Part shown: in pieces, positions 11,033-20,884 of the stretch
How the letters are laid out: every line of letters starts with the position of its first letter
Position numbering within the stretch: the first letter of the stretch is position 1
Assembly (NCBI RefSeq): GCF_900103405.1
Contig: NZ_FNHX01000001.1
Location: forward strand, 859,447 to 923,446
Source: Polaromonas sp. JS666
GTDB lineage: Bacteria > Pseudomonadota > Gammaproteobacteria > Burkholderiales > Burkholderiaceae_C
Direction: 5' to 3'
Length of the DNA stretch: 64,000 bases
The notes under the pieces: generated by a model
Databases searched by the model: none
The model's input: the letters and a program-made list of their open reading frames with translations, nothing else
What the model was told of the DNA's origin: nothing
Translations under genes and position numbers: made by a program

Positions 11033-12607
11033 TCAGGTCACAGGGGCCGGGTTGAACAACACCAGCGCGTTGTGCAGCTTCCAGTGCTCGGCCCAGGTTT
11101 TTTTGCGTCCGCTGGCCACGTCCAGCATGAAGCGGAACAGCTCCCAGCCGACCTCTTCAATCGTGGCGTCGCCGTCGGCGATGCGCCCGGCGTTGATGTC
11201 CATCAGGTCGTGCCAGCGCCGCGCCAGGTCGCTGCGCGTGGCCACCTTGATGACCGGCACTTCGGCCAGGCCGTAAGGCGTGCCGCGGCCGGTGGTGAAC
11301 ACATGGATGTTGATGCCGGCGGCCAGCTGCAGCGTGCCGCAGATAAAGTCGCTGGCGGGCGTGGCGGCGTAGATCAGGCCTTTCTGTTTGACCTTCTCGC
11401 CCGGCGAGAGCACACCGCTGATGGGCGCGCTGCCCGATTTCACGATGGAGCCCATGGCCTTTTCAACAATGTTGGACAGGCCGCCTTTTTTGTTGCCCGG
11501 CGTGGTGTTGGCGCTGCGGTCCACCTGCCCTTTTTTGAGGTAGGCGTCGTACCAGGCCATCTCACGGATCATGGCCTCCGCCACCTCCGGCGTGCTGGCC
11601 CGCGAGGTCAGTTGGTCTATGCCGTCGCGCACTTCGGTGGTCTCGGAAAACATCACCGTCGCGCCGGCGCGCACCAGCAGGTCGGTGGCGAAGCCCACCG
11701 CCGGGTTGGCCGTCACGCCGGAAAACGCGTCGCTGCCGCCGCACTGCACGCCGACCACCAGTTCGCTGGCGGGCACCGTCTCGCGCCTGCGCGCATTGAG
11801 CCGCTCCAGGTGCAGCAAGGCGGTCTGCATGATGGAGTCGATCATGGACATGAAACCGATGTGGTTCTCGGACTGCAGGCAGACCACGTCCAGCGCGGCT
11901 TCGGCGCTGGTGCCCACGTCGGCCACGTTGCGCTCGTCGACGATCTGTATGCTGCCCGGCGGCAGCAGGCGCTCGGGTTGCAGCTTCTCGCAGCCCAGGC
12001 TCACCACCATGACCTCGCCGCCGAAGTTGGGGTTCAGGCTGATGTTGCGCAGGGTGCGGATGGGGATGATGGCATCGGGCGCGTCAATCGCCACGCCGCA
12101 GCCGTAGGTGTGCTCCAGCCCCACCACGTCGTCCACGTTCGGGAAACGCGGCAGCAGCTCGGCCTTGATGCGCTGCACGGCGAAGTCCACCACGCCGGCC
12201 ACGCATTGCACCGTGGTGGTGACGGCCAGGATGTTGCGGCTGCCGACCGAGCCGTCCGGGTTGCGGTAGCCCTCGAAGGTGTAGCCTTCCAGCGCCGGCA
12301 GCGGCTCGGGCCGCACTGTGGCCTTGGGCAGGTTGTCCAGCGTGCGCGCGTCGGGCATCTCCAGCAGGCGCTCATGCACCCAGCTGCCGGCCGGAATGTC
12401 TTTGAGCGCATAGCCTATGGGCACGTTGTAGCGCAGCACCGCCGTGCCCTTGGGCAGGTCCACCAGCGCCACCTTGTGGCCCTGGGGCACACGCTCCACC
12501 AGCCGCAGGCCGCCCTCAAAAACGCTGCCCTCGGGCAGGCCGCCGTCATTGGCGACGATCGCGACGTTGTCGCGAGGATGCATGCGGATGTGGAGCGGTG
12601 CGGCCAT
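11033..12607 (-). CDS. garD: Galactarate dehydratase
   Basis: Converts galactarate (meso-galactarate) to 5-keto-4-deoxy-D-glucarate; member of the UxaA/GarD dehydratase family, metal-dependent and cytoplasmic. The 524-residue length equals that of E. coli GarD (523). The N-terminal SAF-like domain ([22 protein letters not shown]) is followed by the family signature [68 protein letters not shown] and the C-terminal [20 protein letters not shown]. It starts 14 bases upstream of the dctM end region and clearly belongs to the same transcription unit. Altronate dehydratase is the alternative, but the SAF-plus-catalytic arrangement and neighbours point to GarD. Confidence 0.93.
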   Translation of the reverse strand: MAAPLHIRMHPRDNVAIVANDGGLPEGSVFEGGLRLVERVPQGHKVALVDLPKGTAVLRYNVPIGYALKDIPAGSWVHERLLEMPDARTLDNLPKATVRPEPLPALEGYTFEGYRNPDGSVGSRNILAVTTTVQCVAGVVDFAVQRIKAELLPRFPNVDDVVGLEHTYGCGVAIDAPDAIIPIRTLRNISLNPNFGGEVMVVSLGCEKLQPERLLPPGSIQIVDERNVADVGTSAEAALDVVCLQSENHIGFMSMIDSIMQTALLHLERLNARRRETVPASELVVGVQCGGSDAFSGVTANPAVGFATDLLVRAGATVMFSETTEVRDGIDQLTSRASTPEVAEAMIREMAWYDAYLKKGQVDRSANTTPGNKKGGLSNIVEKAMGSIVKSGSAPISGVLSPGEKVKQKGLIYAATPASDFICGTLQLAAGINIHVFTTGRGTPYGLAEVPVIKVATRSDLARRWHDLMDINAGRIADGDATIEEVGWELFRFMLDVASGRKKTWAEHWKLHNALVLFNPAPVT

Positions 12608-12621
12608 GGCGTGCGATGTCC

Positions 12622-13920
12622 TTATTTACCGACTGTCATGTAGAGGCTGGGCAGCCACATGGAGAAGGCCGGAATGAACGTGACCAGCGCCAGCGCGAAA
12701 ATCAGCGCGCCGTAGAAAGGCCAGATGGTGCGCATCACCGTGCCGACGGACACCCCGCCTATGGCGCAGCCCACGAATTGGGTGGTGCCCACGGGCGGCG
12801 TGTTCAGGCCCAGCGCGCAGTTGATCAGCAGCACAATGCCGAACTGCACCGAGCTCATGCCGTAATGCTGGGCAATCGGCAGGAAGATCGGCGTGCACAG
12901 CAGGATGGTGGCCGCCATGTCCAGGAAGGTGCCCAGCACGAACAGGATGATGTTGATGAGCAGGAAGATCACCCACGGCGTGGTGGTGACCTGCGACAGC
13001 ATTTGCCCCGTCAGTTCCGCGACGCCGTACAGGCTGATGAGGTAGCCGAAGGTGCTGGAAATGCCGATCAGCAGCAGGATGACGCCGGTCGTCTTGACGG
13101 CCTTGGAGGCGGCCTTGATGAAGTGCTCCCACTTGAGCGTGCGGTAGACGAAGACGGTCAGGGCCAGCGCATACAAGACAGCCACGGCGGCGGACTCGGT
13201 GGCGGTGAAGATGCCGGAAAGAATGCCGCCGAGAATCAGCACCACAATCATCAGGCCCGGCAGCGCCGCGGCGAGCGAACGCGCCACGATCGCCCATCCC
13301 GGGAAACTGCCTGCCGGATAACCGCGTTTCACGGCGACCAGGTAGGCCGCCGCCAGGTTGCAGATGGTCAGGATGGCGGCAGGCAGCAGCGCCGCCAGGA
13401 TCAGCGCGGCAATCGAAACCTTGCCGCCGGCAGCCAGCGAATAAATGATCAGGTTGTGGCTGGTCGGCATCAGGGCGCCCACCAGCGCGGCATGCGTCGT
13501 CACGTTGACGGCGTAGTCGGCGTGGTAGCCCTCTTTTTTCATCATCGGGATCATCACGGCGCCCATGGCCGAAACGTCGGCCACGGGAGAGCCGGAAACG
13601 CCGCCGAACAAGGTGCAGGCCACCACGTTGGACATGCCCAGGCCGCCGCGCACATGGCCGACCAGGTTGCGGGCCAGGTTCACGATGCGGTCGGCGATAC
13701 CGCCGTAGAGCATCAGCTCACCGGCGAAGATGAAAAACGGGATCGCGAGAAAGGAAAAAATCCCCATGCCCGAGGTCATCTGCTGGAAACCGACCGCCAG
13801 CGGCAGGCCTTCATAGAGCAGCGTGGCCAGCGCCGACAGGCCTATGGCAAACGCCACCGGCACGCCCAGCAAAAGAAAGAGCGTGAAGGAGATGCAGAGA
13901 ATTAGGAGTGGAATGGTCAT
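12622..13920 (-). CDS. dctM: TRAP transporter large permease, DctM family
   Basis: Large membrane subunit of a TRAP transporter, 432 residues and about 12 hydrophobic segments, which moves the substrate using the sodium or proton gradient. Typical motifs: [69 protein letters not shown] and the C-terminal [21 protein letters not shown] with [10 protein letters not shown]. Length is normal for DctM (about 425-435). The gap to dctQ upstream is only 12 bases. Probable cargo is a hexuronate or aldarate, judged from the catabolic genes around it. Confidence 0.95.
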   Translation of the reverse strand: MTIPLLILCISFTLFLLLGVPVAFAIGLSALATLLYEGLPLAVGFQQMTSGMGIFSFLAIPFFIFAGELMLYGGIADRIVNLARNLVGHVRGGLGMSNVVACTLFGGVSGSPVADVSAMGAVMIPMMKKEGYHADYAVNVTTHAALVGALMPTSHNLIIYSLAAGGKVSIAALILAALLPAAILTICNLAAAYLVAVKRGYPAGSFPGWAIVARSLAAALPGLMIVVLILGGILSGIFTATESAAVAVLYALALTVFVYRTLKWEHFIKAASKAVKTTGVILLLIGISSTFGYLISLYGVAELTGQMLSQVTTTPWVIFLLINIILFVLGTFLDMAATILLCTPIFLPIAQHYGMSSVQFGIVLLINCALGLNTPPVGTTQFVGCAIGGVSVGTVMRTIWPFYGALIFALALVTFIPAFSMWLPSLYMTVGK

Positions 13921-13932
13921 GATGGTTGGCTC

Positions 13933-14421
13933 TCAGCCCCAGGCGGGTTCGACTTCTTGGCCCTTGGCGAGCGCGATGATGTGTTCAATGGAGAACATCA
14001 CGATGAGAACGCCCGCAATGCTTGCGGGAACATAGCGCCATCCCTCGGAAATCCACAGGGTGGGCAGGCGATAGCTCCACACGGACTGGGCCAGCGAGGC
14101 GCAGTTGTAGGCCATGGCGGCACCGAACAGCAATACCAATGCGTGGATCAGGTATTCCATCTTCAGGCGAATGCTTTCCGGCGCGAGAACCAGAAAGGAT
14201 TCCAGCCCGATGTGGCCGGCATCACGAACGCCCACAGCCGTGCCGAACATCGTGACATACAGCACCAGCAGCAAGGCCAGGCTCTCAGCCCAAGTGGGGG
14301 TGTTATTCAGGACATAACGGCCGAAGACCTGCCAGCTGACGGCGCAAATCACCGCCACAAGGCCGAAAATGCCCAGCCACATGCAAGTCCGGGCGAGCCC
14401 ACGACAAATTTTTGTGTACAT
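13933..14421 (-). CDS. dctQ: TRAP transporter small permease, DctQ family
   Basis: Small membrane subunit (162 residues from this start) with four transmembrane helices. Motifs: SWQVFGRYVLNNTPTWAESLALLLVLYVTMFGTAVGVRDAGHIGLE, which is the DctQ signature. I place the start at the ATG at 14421, which puts the first helix at the usual distance; a TTG at 14466 would add 15 residues and cannot be excluded because neither start has a good Shine-Dalgarno. A strong hairpin separates it from the receptor gene upstream, which probably lowers permease expression relative to the receptor. Confidence 0.92.
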   Translation of the reverse strand: MYTKICRGLARTCMWLGIFGLVAVICAVSWQVFGRYVLNNTPTWAESLALLLVLYVTMFGTAVGVRDAGHIGLESFLVLAPESIRLKMEYLIHALVLLFGAAMAYNCASLAQSVWSYRLPTLWISEGWRYVPASIAGVLIVMFSIEHIIALAKGQEVEPAWG

Positions 14422-14486
14422 AAATAAAGTGCGGAAGTGAAGGCCGCCCCAGAGAAATTTTTCCAAGCGGCAGGAATGCCGTAAAA

Positions 14487-14513
14487 CGCGCCGGCCGCCA
14501 ACAGGCCGGCGCG
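14487..14513 (-). terminator. Strong hairpin between TRAP receptor and permease genes
   Basis: A 10-bp perfect GC stem, CGCGCCGGCC at 14487-14496 with GGCCGGCGCG at 14504-14513, has a 7-base loop and on the minus strand is followed by TTTTAC. It lies 11 bases after the dctP stop, so it is either a partial terminator or an mRNA 3'-end protector that keeps receptor mRNA more abundant than dctQM mRNA. Confidence 0.75.
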
Positions 14514-14523
14514 GGATCAGGAC

Positions 14524-15495
14524 TTACTTGGTGTCCTGGATGCGTTTGACGAGGCTCTTGAGCGCCGCGTCGGTGATGAACTTGTCATAAACGGGCTTCA
14601 TGGCGTTCTGGAAAGACACCTTGTCCACCTGGATGATCTCGGCACCACCGGCCTTGACGGTAGCCAGCGATTTTTCTTCGCGCTCGTCCCACAGCTTGCG
14701 CATGTAAGGCACCGACTCCTTGGCCGCCTGGCGGATGGCCTTCTGGTCATCGGCGCTCAAGCCGTCCCAGGTGCGCTTGGAGAACAGCAGCATCTCGGGC
14801 GCCATCGAATGCTCGGTGATGGAGTAGAACTTGGCCACTTCAAAATGGCGCGAGCTTTCATACGAGGGGTAGTTGTTTTCGGCGGCGTCAACCAGGCCCG
14901 TCTTCAGCGCGGTGTAGACCTCGCCGAAGGGCATGGGCGTCGCGTTGGCGCCCATGGCTTCGAGCAAGGAGACCCACAGGTCCGACTGCTGGACGCGCAC
15001 TTTCAGGCCTTTCGCGTCGGCAAGCGAGCGAACCGGCTTCTTGACCGTGTACAGGTTGCGCGCACCGCTGTCGTAGTACGCCAGGCCGATAAAGCCCTGG
15101 GGCGCGCACGAAGCCAGGATCTGTTCGCCGATCGGGCCGTCAAGCACGTGGCGCATGTGATCCTTGGAGCGGAACAGGAAAGGCATGGTCGGGACCTGCG
15201 TTTCGGGGCAGATGTTGTTCATCGGCGCGATGTTCACGCGCGTCATCGCCAGGGCGCCGATCTTGGTCTGCTCGATCGTGTCTTTCTCGCTGCCGAGTGC
15301 GCTGTTGTTGAACACCTTGATGCTGTGCTTGCCGTTGGTCAGCACTTTGAGCCGCTCGCCCATGAACTTCACGGCTTCCACCGTGGGGTAGCCGTCAGGG
15401 TGAATATCCGAAGAACGGAATTCCGTGGCGAAGCCGGCCAGCGGCGCCATGGCCAGCGCGGCGGCGACGGCGAACAGTGTTTTTTTAATCTTCAT
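14524..15495 (-). CDS. dctP: TRAP transporter solute receptor, DctP family (copy 1)
   Basis: Periplasmic receptor of 323 residues directly upstream of dctQ-dctM, so the cognate receptor of that transporter. The signal peptide ends with a segment LAGFATEF. Features: [49 protein letters not shown] with the carboxylate-binding Arg, and [16 protein letters not shown]. It is a paralogue of the receptor at 4879-5847. I recall, without being able to check here, that a TRAP receptor of Polaromonas sp. JS666 was crystallised with D-glucuronate and D-galacturonate, which would fit this gene neighbourhood. Confidence 0.95.
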   Translation of the reverse strand: MKIKKTLFAVAAALAMAPLAGFATEFRSSDIHPDGYPTVEAVKFMGERLKVLTNGKHSIKVFNNSALGSEKDTIEQTKIGALAMTRVNIAPMNNICPETQVPTMPFLFRSKDHMRHVLDGPIGEQILASCAPQGFIGLAYYDSGARNLYTVKKPVRSLADAKGLKVRVQQSDLWVSLLEAMGANATPMPFGEVYTALKTGLVDAAENNYPSYESSRHFEVAKFYSITEHSMAPEMLLFSKRTWDGLSADDQKAIRQAAKESVPYMRKLWDEREEKSLATVKAGGAEIIQVDKVSFQNAMKPVYDKFITDAALKSLVKRIQDTK

Positions 15496-15558
15496 GTCTC
15501 ATCCTCTAAGGTTGGTGGTGGAAAGCAGGTAGCGGGAAAGGGGTAGCGGGAACTTTTT

Positions 15559-16452
15559 TTAATACAGGCACGCGGTTTCGGGCAGCCCGCGCACGCCGGG
15601 GCGCAACGCGAACACACCGCCGGCCAGCGGCTGGTCAGAGAGATCGACACCTTCGGGGCGTATCGATGTCACGAACAGGGTGTCCAGCCCGGCGCCACCG
15701 AAGGCGCACATGGCGGGCTTCTTCACGGGAACGGCCAGCGAGCGGTCCAGCTTGCCGGCGGGCGTGAAGCGGTGGACCAGGCCGGCGTCGTTGCCGCAGA
15801 TCCAGTAGCAGCCGTCGGCGTCGACGGCCGCGCCGTCGGGCCGCCCGGGCAGCGGGTTCATATCGATGAAAAGACGGCGGTTCGACGGCGTGCCGGTTGT
15901 GGTGTCGTAGTCGAAGGCCCAGACCGACTGCACCGAAGGGTGCGAGTCGGACAAATACATGGTGCGGCCGTCCGGGCTGAAGGCCATGCCGTTGGGCGTG
16001 ATGAAACCCTCCAGCAGCACCTTGAGGCCGTCACCCTGGTAGCTGTAGACGCTGCCGACGCGCGCGCCGGCGGCCATATTCATCTGCATGGTGCCGGCCA
16101 GGAAGCGCCCTTGCCGGTCGCAGCGGCCGTCGTTAAAACGCATGCCGGCCTGCGCATGGCTCACGCCGGCAAGCCGCTGGAACCCCAGCTGGCCGCCGGC
16201 CCCGGGGCTCAGGCGGAAGACGCCGCTCTCGGCGCCGGCGATCCAGTCCCGCGTATTGCCCAGGCGGGCGATGCAGGCGGGCATTTCAGGGGCCAGCCAC
16301 TCTGTCAGCGCGGCATCGGCCACGCTCCAGCGGCACAAACGGCGCGCCGGGATGTCGACCCAGTACAGCGCCTGCTCGGCAGCGTCCCAGACCGGGCTTT
16401 CGCCCACGCCGTTGCGCGCATCCAGAACCAGTTCAACCTGCAATTCGCTCAT
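15559..16452 (-). CDS. SMP-30/gluconolactonase family lactonase (aldarolactonase)
   Basis: Six-bladed beta-propeller metal-dependent lactonase, 297 residues. Signatures: GVGESPVWDAAEQALYWVDI with the metal-binding Glu, RFNDGRCDRQGRFLAGTM (Asn-Asp pair), TPNGMAFSPDGRTMYLSDS and GRPDGAAVDADGCYWICG. I use the ATG at 16452 because it opens the canonical N-terminus (MSELQVELVLDARNGVGESPVW); the 59 residues of longer frame are a shadow of the upstream gene. It sits 14 bases after udh, whose product is an aldarolactone, so hydrolysis of galactaro- or glucarolactone is the likely reaction. Confidence 0.92.
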   Translation of the reverse strand: MSELQVELVLDARNGVGESPVWDAAEQALYWVDIPARRLCRWSVADAALTEWLAPEMPACIARLGNTRDWIAGAESGVFRLSPGAGGQLGFQRLAGVSHAQAGMRFNDGRCDRQGRFLAGTMQMNMAAGARVGSVYSYQGDGLKVLLEGFITPNGMAFSPDGRTMYLSDSHPSVQSVWAFDYDTTTGTPSNRRLFIDMNPLPGRPDGAAVDADGCYWICGNDAGLVHRFTPAGKLDRSLAVPVKKPAMCAFGGAGLDTLFVTSIRPEGVDLSDQPLAGGVFALRPGVRGLPETACLY

Positions 16453-16466
16453 GCTGTGCCTGCCGC

Positions 16467-17276
16467 TCAGTCGCCGAAAGGGCCGGCCACGACAAAGCCG
16501 CCGCCCTGGTACTGGGCCACCGGGTCCTTCAGGTCGGGCGCGGGCGTGCGGGCGTAAATGGCCTCGCGGAAGATGTCGGAGCTGTCCTTGGGCACGTAAC
16601 CGATGTGACGGGCGCGGCTGTTGTCCCACCAGGTCACGGCGTTGTCGGACATGCCGAACACGATGCTGTGGCCCAGCACCGGCGTGGTGAGGCAGGCGGT
16701 GATCAGGCGGTGCAGGTCGTCAAAGCTCAGCCAGGTGGCCAGCATGCGGCGGTCCTTGGGCTCGGCGAAGGAAGAGCCTATGCGCACGCAGGCGGTTTCA
16801 ATGCCGTAGCGGTCGAAATACAGGCGCGAGAGGTCTTCGCCGAAGGCCTTGCTCAGGCCGTACAGGCCGTCGGGGCGCGGCGGGTGGTCGGCGTTGATGG
16901 TCTGGTCCTGGCGGTAAAAGCCGGTGACGTGGTTGGAGCTGGCAAAGACGATGCGCTTGACGCCGTTCTTGCGCGCCGCCTCATATAAGTTATAGGCGCC
17001 CAGGATGTTGGCCTGCAGGATGGGGCCGAAAGGCCCTTCCACCGAGACGCCACCCAGGTGGACAATGGCATCCACGCCCTGGACCATGGTGTGCACCGCG
17101 GCGGAGTCCGCCAGGTCGGCCAGGACGACCTCTTCGCCGGCCGCGGCGGCGCCGAAAGGCTGGACGTCCGACAGGCGCAGCACCGAACAATTGGCCTTCA
17201 GGCGCTCGCGCAGGGCCTTGCCCAAACCGCCGGCCGCGCCGGTCAGCAACAGCTTCTCATGAACTTTGATGGTCAT
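16467..17276 (-). CDS. udh: Uronate dehydrogenase (NAD-dependent)
   Basis: Oxidises D-galacturonate and D-glucuronate at C1 to the corresponding aldarolactone with NAD+, the entry step of the oxidative uronate pathway. The 269-residue protein is an extended-type SDR: nucleotide-binding LLLTGAAGGLGKALRERL, then DAIVHLGGVSVEGPF, IVFASSNHVTGFY, and catalytic Tyr139-x3-Lys143 in GLYGLSKAFGED. The C-terminal WWDNSRARHIGYVPKDS and VAQYQGGGFV match characterised Udh proteins of Pseudomonas and Agrobacterium from memory. It is the first gene of the minus-strand run and diverges from the GntR regulator gene. Confidence 0.93.
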   Translation of the reverse strand: MTIKVHEKLLLTGAAGGLGKALRERLKANCSVLRLSDVQPFGAAAAGEEVVLADLADSAAVHTMVQGVDAIVHLGGVSVEGPFGPILQANILGAYNLYEAARKNGVKRIVFASSNHVTGFYRQDQTINADHPPRPDGLYGLSKAFGEDLSRLYFDRYGIETACVRIGSSFAEPKDRRMLATWLSFDDLHRLITACLTTPVLGHSIVFGMSDNAVTWWDNSRARHIGYVPKDSSDIFREAIYARTPAPDLKDPVAQYQGGGFVVAGPFGD

Positions 17277-17365
17277 TTTTTACGTCCGGGTCCAGTGCCG
17301 CGATAAACGCCGACAAACACTGGACTTTTTTTCGGAGTTTGTTAAAGTCAAGCTACAAATGCATC

Positions 17366-17387
17366 AGTCATAGGTTGTCTGATGACT
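17366..17387. promoter_or_regulatory. Candidate GntR operator between udh and its divergent regulator
   Basis: Inverted repeat AGTCAT-N10-ATGACT (17366-17371 and 17382-17387), overlapped by a second inverted repeat CATCAG-N11-CTGATG (17362-17367 and 17379-17384). It lies in the 154-base divergent region between udh and the FCD-type GntR gene, where an autoregulatory operator is expected. Confidence 0.5.
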
Positions 17388-17430
17388 AAGAATTCTCGGT
17401 TTCGCCCCCTAGCTTGTCAATGGTTTTTTA

Positions 17431-18276
17431 ATGGACTCAAGGAAAACCCCTAGTCGCCCGGAAGCAGGCCTTACGCCTGCCTTTCACGAGGAGCTGCCGC
17501 GCGTGCGCCGGCCCCGCGGGCTGGTGGGCGAGATCGTTGAAAGCCTGGCCAGCAGCATCCGTGAGGGCCGCCTGCAGCCCGGCGAGAAACTGCCCACCGA
17601 AGCCGAAATCATGGCCCGCTTCGATGTCAGCCGCACCGTGGTGCGCGAGTCGCTGTCCAAGCTGCAGGCCTCGGGCCTGGTGGAAACCCGGCACGGCATA
17701 GGCACTTTTGTGCTGCAGCCGCAGAACGCCGGCAACTTCAAGATCACCGCCGAAGACTTCGCCACCGTGGCCGACGTGATCTCGGTGCTGGAGCTGCGCA
17801 TCAGCCTGGAAACCGAGGCCGCGGGCCTGGCCGCCCAGAGGCGGACGCCGGAAAACCTCAAGGCCATGGAGACCGCCCTGCGCGCCTTCCACGACTCCAT
17901 CAGCCTGGACTCCGACGCCGTGCCGCCCGACTTCCAGTTCCACATGGAAGTGGCCCGCTCGACCGGCAACCGGCATTTCGCCGACCTGATGACCTACCTG
18001 GGCACCATGATCATCCCGCGCACCCGCGTGAACACGGCGCACAGCGCGCCCGAGGGCCGCTTCAACTACCTGCAGCGTGTCAACAGCGAGCACGAAAGCA
18101 TTTACAACGCCATCCGCAACCAGGACGCCGAGGCGGCGCGCGCCGCCATGCGCACCCACCTGTCCAACAGCCGCGAGCGGCTGCGCCGGGGCAATAACGC
18201 GCACACCATGCAACCGCCCGGGGAGCCCGCGGACACCCCGGCCACCCAGACCCTGGGTACAAACCTGGTTGCATAA
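17431..18276 (+). CDS. GntR-family regulator, FadR/FCD subfamily
   Basis: Transcription factor of 281 residues. A winged helix at about 30-95 ([54 protein letters not shown]) is followed by an FCD ligand-binding domain ([16 protein letters not shown], with Asp/His ligand residues such as [13 protein letters not shown] and [11 protein letters not shown]). FCD-GntR proteins commonly bind organic acids or uronates through a metal. Divergence from udh and position directly upstream of glucarate dehydratase make it the likely repressor of both arms. No obvious Shine-Dalgarno precedes the ATG at 17431. Confidence 0.93.
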   Translation: MDSRKTPSRPEAGLTPAFHEELPRVRRPRGLVGEIVESLASSIREGRLQPGEKLPTEAEIMARFDVSRTVVRESLSKLQASGLVETRHGIGTFVLQPQNAGNFKITAEDFATVADVISVLELRISLETEAAGLAAQRRTPENLKAMETALRAFHDSISLDSDAVPPDFQFHMEVARSTGNRHFADLMTYLGTMIIPRTRVNTAHSAPEGRFNYLQRVNSEHESIYNAIRNQDAEAARAAMRTHLSNSRERLRRGNNAHTMQPPGEPADTPATQTLGTNLVA

Positions 18277-18340
18277 AGAATCGGCGAGTTGTACGATAAC
18301 TGATAAATCAGCTTTATCAACCCACTACAACACGCCCGGT

Positions 18341-19717
18341 ATGCCCGCTTCCCAAGCCCCCCAAGCCTCCCCCGTTTTCCCACCCGCCGCTTCACAAACG
18401 CCCCGCATCACCCGCGTCCAGGTGATTCCCGTGGCCGGCCAGGACAGCATGCTGCTAAACCTGAGCGGCGCCCACGGCCCCTTCTTCACCCGCAACATCC
18501 TGATCCTGACCGACAGCTCCGGCCGCACCGGCGTGGGCGAGGTTCCGGGCGGCGAGAAGATACGCAAGACCCTCAACGATGCGGCCCCGCTCATCGAAGG
18601 CCAGTCGATAGGCGACTGGAACCGCATTCTCAACACGCTGCGCACCGCCTTTGCCGACCGCGACAGCGGCGGCCGCGGCAACCAGACCTTTGACCTGCGC
18701 GTGGCCATCCACGCCGTGACCGCCGTGGAAAGCGCCCTGCTCGACCTGCTGGGCCAGTTCCTGGGCGTGCCGGTCGCGGCCCTGCTGGGCGAAGGCCAGC
18801 AGCGCGACTCGGTGGCCATGCTGGGCTACCTGTTTTACGTCGCCGACCGCAAGAAGACCGACCTGGCCTACGCATCGGCGCCCGACGCCCAGGACGACTG
18901 GCTGCGCCTGCGCCATGAGGCGGCGATGGACGCCAAGGGCATCGTCGCGCTGGCCGAAGCCGCCTACCAACGCTACGGCTTCAAGGACTTCAAGCTCAAG
19001 GGCGGCGTGCTGCGCGGCGAGGAAGAGATGGAAGCCATCGTCGCGCTGTCCGAACGTTTTCCCGAGGCGCGCATCACGCTGGACCCGAACGGCGGCTGGC
19101 TGCTCAAGGACGCCATCCGCATCTGCAAGGACCGCCACAAGGAACTGGCCTACGCCGAAGACCCCTGCGGCGCCGAAGGCGTGTTCTCGGGCCGCGAAGT
19201 CATGGCTGAGTTCCGCCGCGCCACGGGCCTGCCGACTGCCACCAACATGATCGCCACCGACTGGCGCGAGCTCTCGCACACCATTCACCTGCAGTCGGTG
19301 GATATCCCGCTGGCCGACCCGCACTTCTGGACCATGCAGGGTTCGGTGCGTGTGGCGCAGGTCTGCCAGACCTGGGGGCTGACCTGGGGCTCGCACTCCA
19401 ACAACCACTTCGACATTTCGCTGGCCATGTTCACGCACGTGGCCGCCGCCGCGCCGGGCAAGGTCACCGCGATCGACACGCACTGGATCTGGCAGGACGG
19501 CCAGCGCCTGACCAAGGCGCCGCTGCAAATCGTCAATGGCGAAGTCGCGGTGCCCAAGCAGCCCGGCCTGGGCGTGGAGCTGGACATGGCCGAGGTGGAA
19601 AAAGCCCACCAGCTCTACCTCAAGCACGGCCTGGGCGCGCGCGACGATGCCGTGGCCATGCAATACCTGATCCCGGGCTGGGCCTTCAACAACAAGATGC
19701 CCTGCATGGTGCGCTAA
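18341..19717 (+). CDS. gudD: Glucarate dehydratase
   Basis: Enolase-superfamily enzyme that dehydrates D-glucarate (and often L-idarate) to 5-keto-4-deoxy-D-glucarate, the same product as GarD. The 458-residue protein shows FKLKGG with the catalytic Lys-x-Lys pair at about 218 and 220, metal-binding Asp/Glu segments ([29 protein letters not shown]) and the catalytic His352 in [10 protein letters not shown]. The C-terminus [14 protein letters not shown] is typical of GudD. I start at the ATG at 18341, 65 bases after the regulator gene; the longer frame from 18077 overlaps that gene and is not conserved-looking. Together with GarD it lets both galactarate and glucarate enter the pathway. Confidence 0.95.
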   Translation: MPASQAPQASPVFPPAASQTPRITRVQVIPVAGQDSMLLNLSGAHGPFFTRNILILTDSSGRTGVGEVPGGEKIRKTLNDAAPLIEGQSIGDWNRILNTLRTAFADRDSGGRGNQTFDLRVAIHAVTAVESALLDLLGQFLGVPVAALLGEGQQRDSVAMLGYLFYVADRKKTDLAYASAPDAQDDWLRLRHEAAMDAKGIVALAEAAYQRYGFKDFKLKGGVLRGEEEMEAIVALSERFPEARITLDPNGGWLLKDAIRICKDRHKELAYAEDPCGAEGVFSGREVMAEFRRATGLPTATNMIATDWRELSHTIHLQSVDIPLADPHFWTMQGSVRVAQVCQTWGLTWGSHSNNHFDISLAMFTHVAAAAPGKVTAIDTHWIWQDGQRLTKAPLQIVNGEVAVPKQPGLGVELDMAEVEKAHQLYLKHGLGARDDAVAMQYLIPGWAFNNKMPCMVR

Positions 19718-19727
19718 ACACAGCAGG

Positions 19728-19764
19728 CTTGCGGGAAGTTAGAGGCTCCCGCAGGTCTTTTTTT
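19728..19764 (+). terminator. Terminator after gudD
   Basis: Stem CTTGCGGGA at 19728-19736 pairs with TCCCGCAGG at 19747-19755 (one G-T pair), followed by TCTTTTTTT. It starts 11 bases after the gudD stop and separates it from the dctP gene at 19879. Confidence 0.85.
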
Positions 19765-19878
19765 GTTTTGTCATTGGGCGTGGCCATAGCCCAGTCGGGC
19801 GTCGGGGGCGGTATACCCCGGCGCCTTTTTCACCGGCGATACCCACTCACTATTAATACAAACATCAGGAGACAAGAC

Positions 19879-20868
19879 ATGAAACGCAGAACCCTCTGCA
19901 GCCTTGCGGGCGCGACCTTGCTGGCCCTGGCCGGCACGCTGGGCGCGGGCGGCGCGGCCGCCCAGACCAAACTCAAATGGGCGCACGTCTACGAGACGTC
20001 CGAGTCCTTTCACAAGCAGGCCGTCTGGGCCGCCGATGAAATCAAGAAGAAGACCAACGGCCGCTATGTGGTCGAGGTCTTCCCGGCCTCGTCGCTGGGC
20101 AAGGAAACCGAGATCAACCAGGGCCTGACACTGGGCACCGTGGACATCATCTACACCGGCGCCGCCTTTGCCGGCCGCGCCTACCCGCCGCTGTCGATTG
20201 CCGCCGCGCCTTTTGTGTTCCGCGACTACAACCACTTCCAGGCTTTCCGCAACGGCCCCATCTTCCAGGAACTGGCCCAGGGTTATGCGAGCAAGACCGG
20301 CGGCCAGCATATCGCGGGCTACACCTATTACGGCCTGCGCCACATGACCTCAAACAAGGTCATCTTCAAGCCAGAGGACATGAAGGGCCTCAAGCTGCGT
20401 GTGCCCGATGCGCCGCTGTTCGTGATGTTCCCCAAGGCGGTCGGCGCCAACCCCACGCCCATCGCCTTTGCCGAGGTCTACCTCGCGCTGCAGAACGGCA
20501 CCGTCGATGCGCAGGAAAACCCATTGCCGACCATCGAGGCCAAGAAGTTTTATGAAGTGCAGAAATACATCACGCTGACGGGCCACATCACCGAATCGCT
20601 GGTGACCGCCGTCTCGGGCTCGGTCTGGTCCAAGCTCAGCGACGCCGACAAGAAGATCTTCGACCAGGTGCTGTGGGAGGCCTCCAGCCGCGCCAGCCAG
20701 GACATCGTCGATGCGGAAAACCGCCTGGTCGCCGAGTTCGAGAAAAAGGGCAAGACCGTCAACAAGGTGGACCGCGCGCCTTTCGCGGCCGCCGTGCTGC
20801 CCTCGCTGACCGCCGCCGACGCGCCCTGGCCCAAGAGCCTGTACGAGCGCATCCAGGCCATCAAGTAG
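19879..20868 (+). CDS. TRAP transporter solute receptor, DctP family (copy 3)
   Basis: Periplasmic receptor, 329 residues; signal peptide ending GAGGAAAQ, mature start TKLKWAHVYETSESFHKQAVW. Family motifs are LGKETEINQGLTLGTVDIIYTG, GLKLRVPDAP with the conserved Arg, NPTPIAFAEVYLALQNGTVDAQENPLPTIEAKKFYEVQKY. It belongs to a different DctP branch from the two paralogues on the other strand. The ATG at 19879 has an AGGAGA ribosome site about 7 bases upstream. No dctQM partner is adjacent; the next gene is a Bug receptor of another transporter class, so this locus collects receptors only. Confidence 0.93.
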   Translation: MKRRTLCSLAGATLLALAGTLGAGGAAAQTKLKWAHVYETSESFHKQAVWAADEIKKKTNGRYVVEVFPASSLGKETEINQGLTLGTVDIIYTGAAFAGRAYPPLSIAAAPFVFRDYNHFQAFRNGPIFQELAQGYASKTGGQHIAGYTYYGLRHMTSNKVIFKPEDMKGLKLRVPDAPLFVMFPKAVGANPTPIAFAEVYLALQNGTVDAQENPLPTIEAKKFYEVQKYITLTGHITESLVTAVSGSVWSKLSDADKKIFDQVLWEASSRASQDIVDAENRLVAEFEKKGKTVNKVDRAPFAAAVLPSLTAADAPWPKSLYERIQAIK

Positions 20869-20884
20869 GCGGGAAGGAAGCCCC

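Noticed and set aside
19810..19817. GGTATACC palindrome upstream of the third dctP gene, like the core of ExuR/UxuR sites
   Set aside because: Only the 8-base core matches and the flanks do not extend the symmetry; too short to call an operator.
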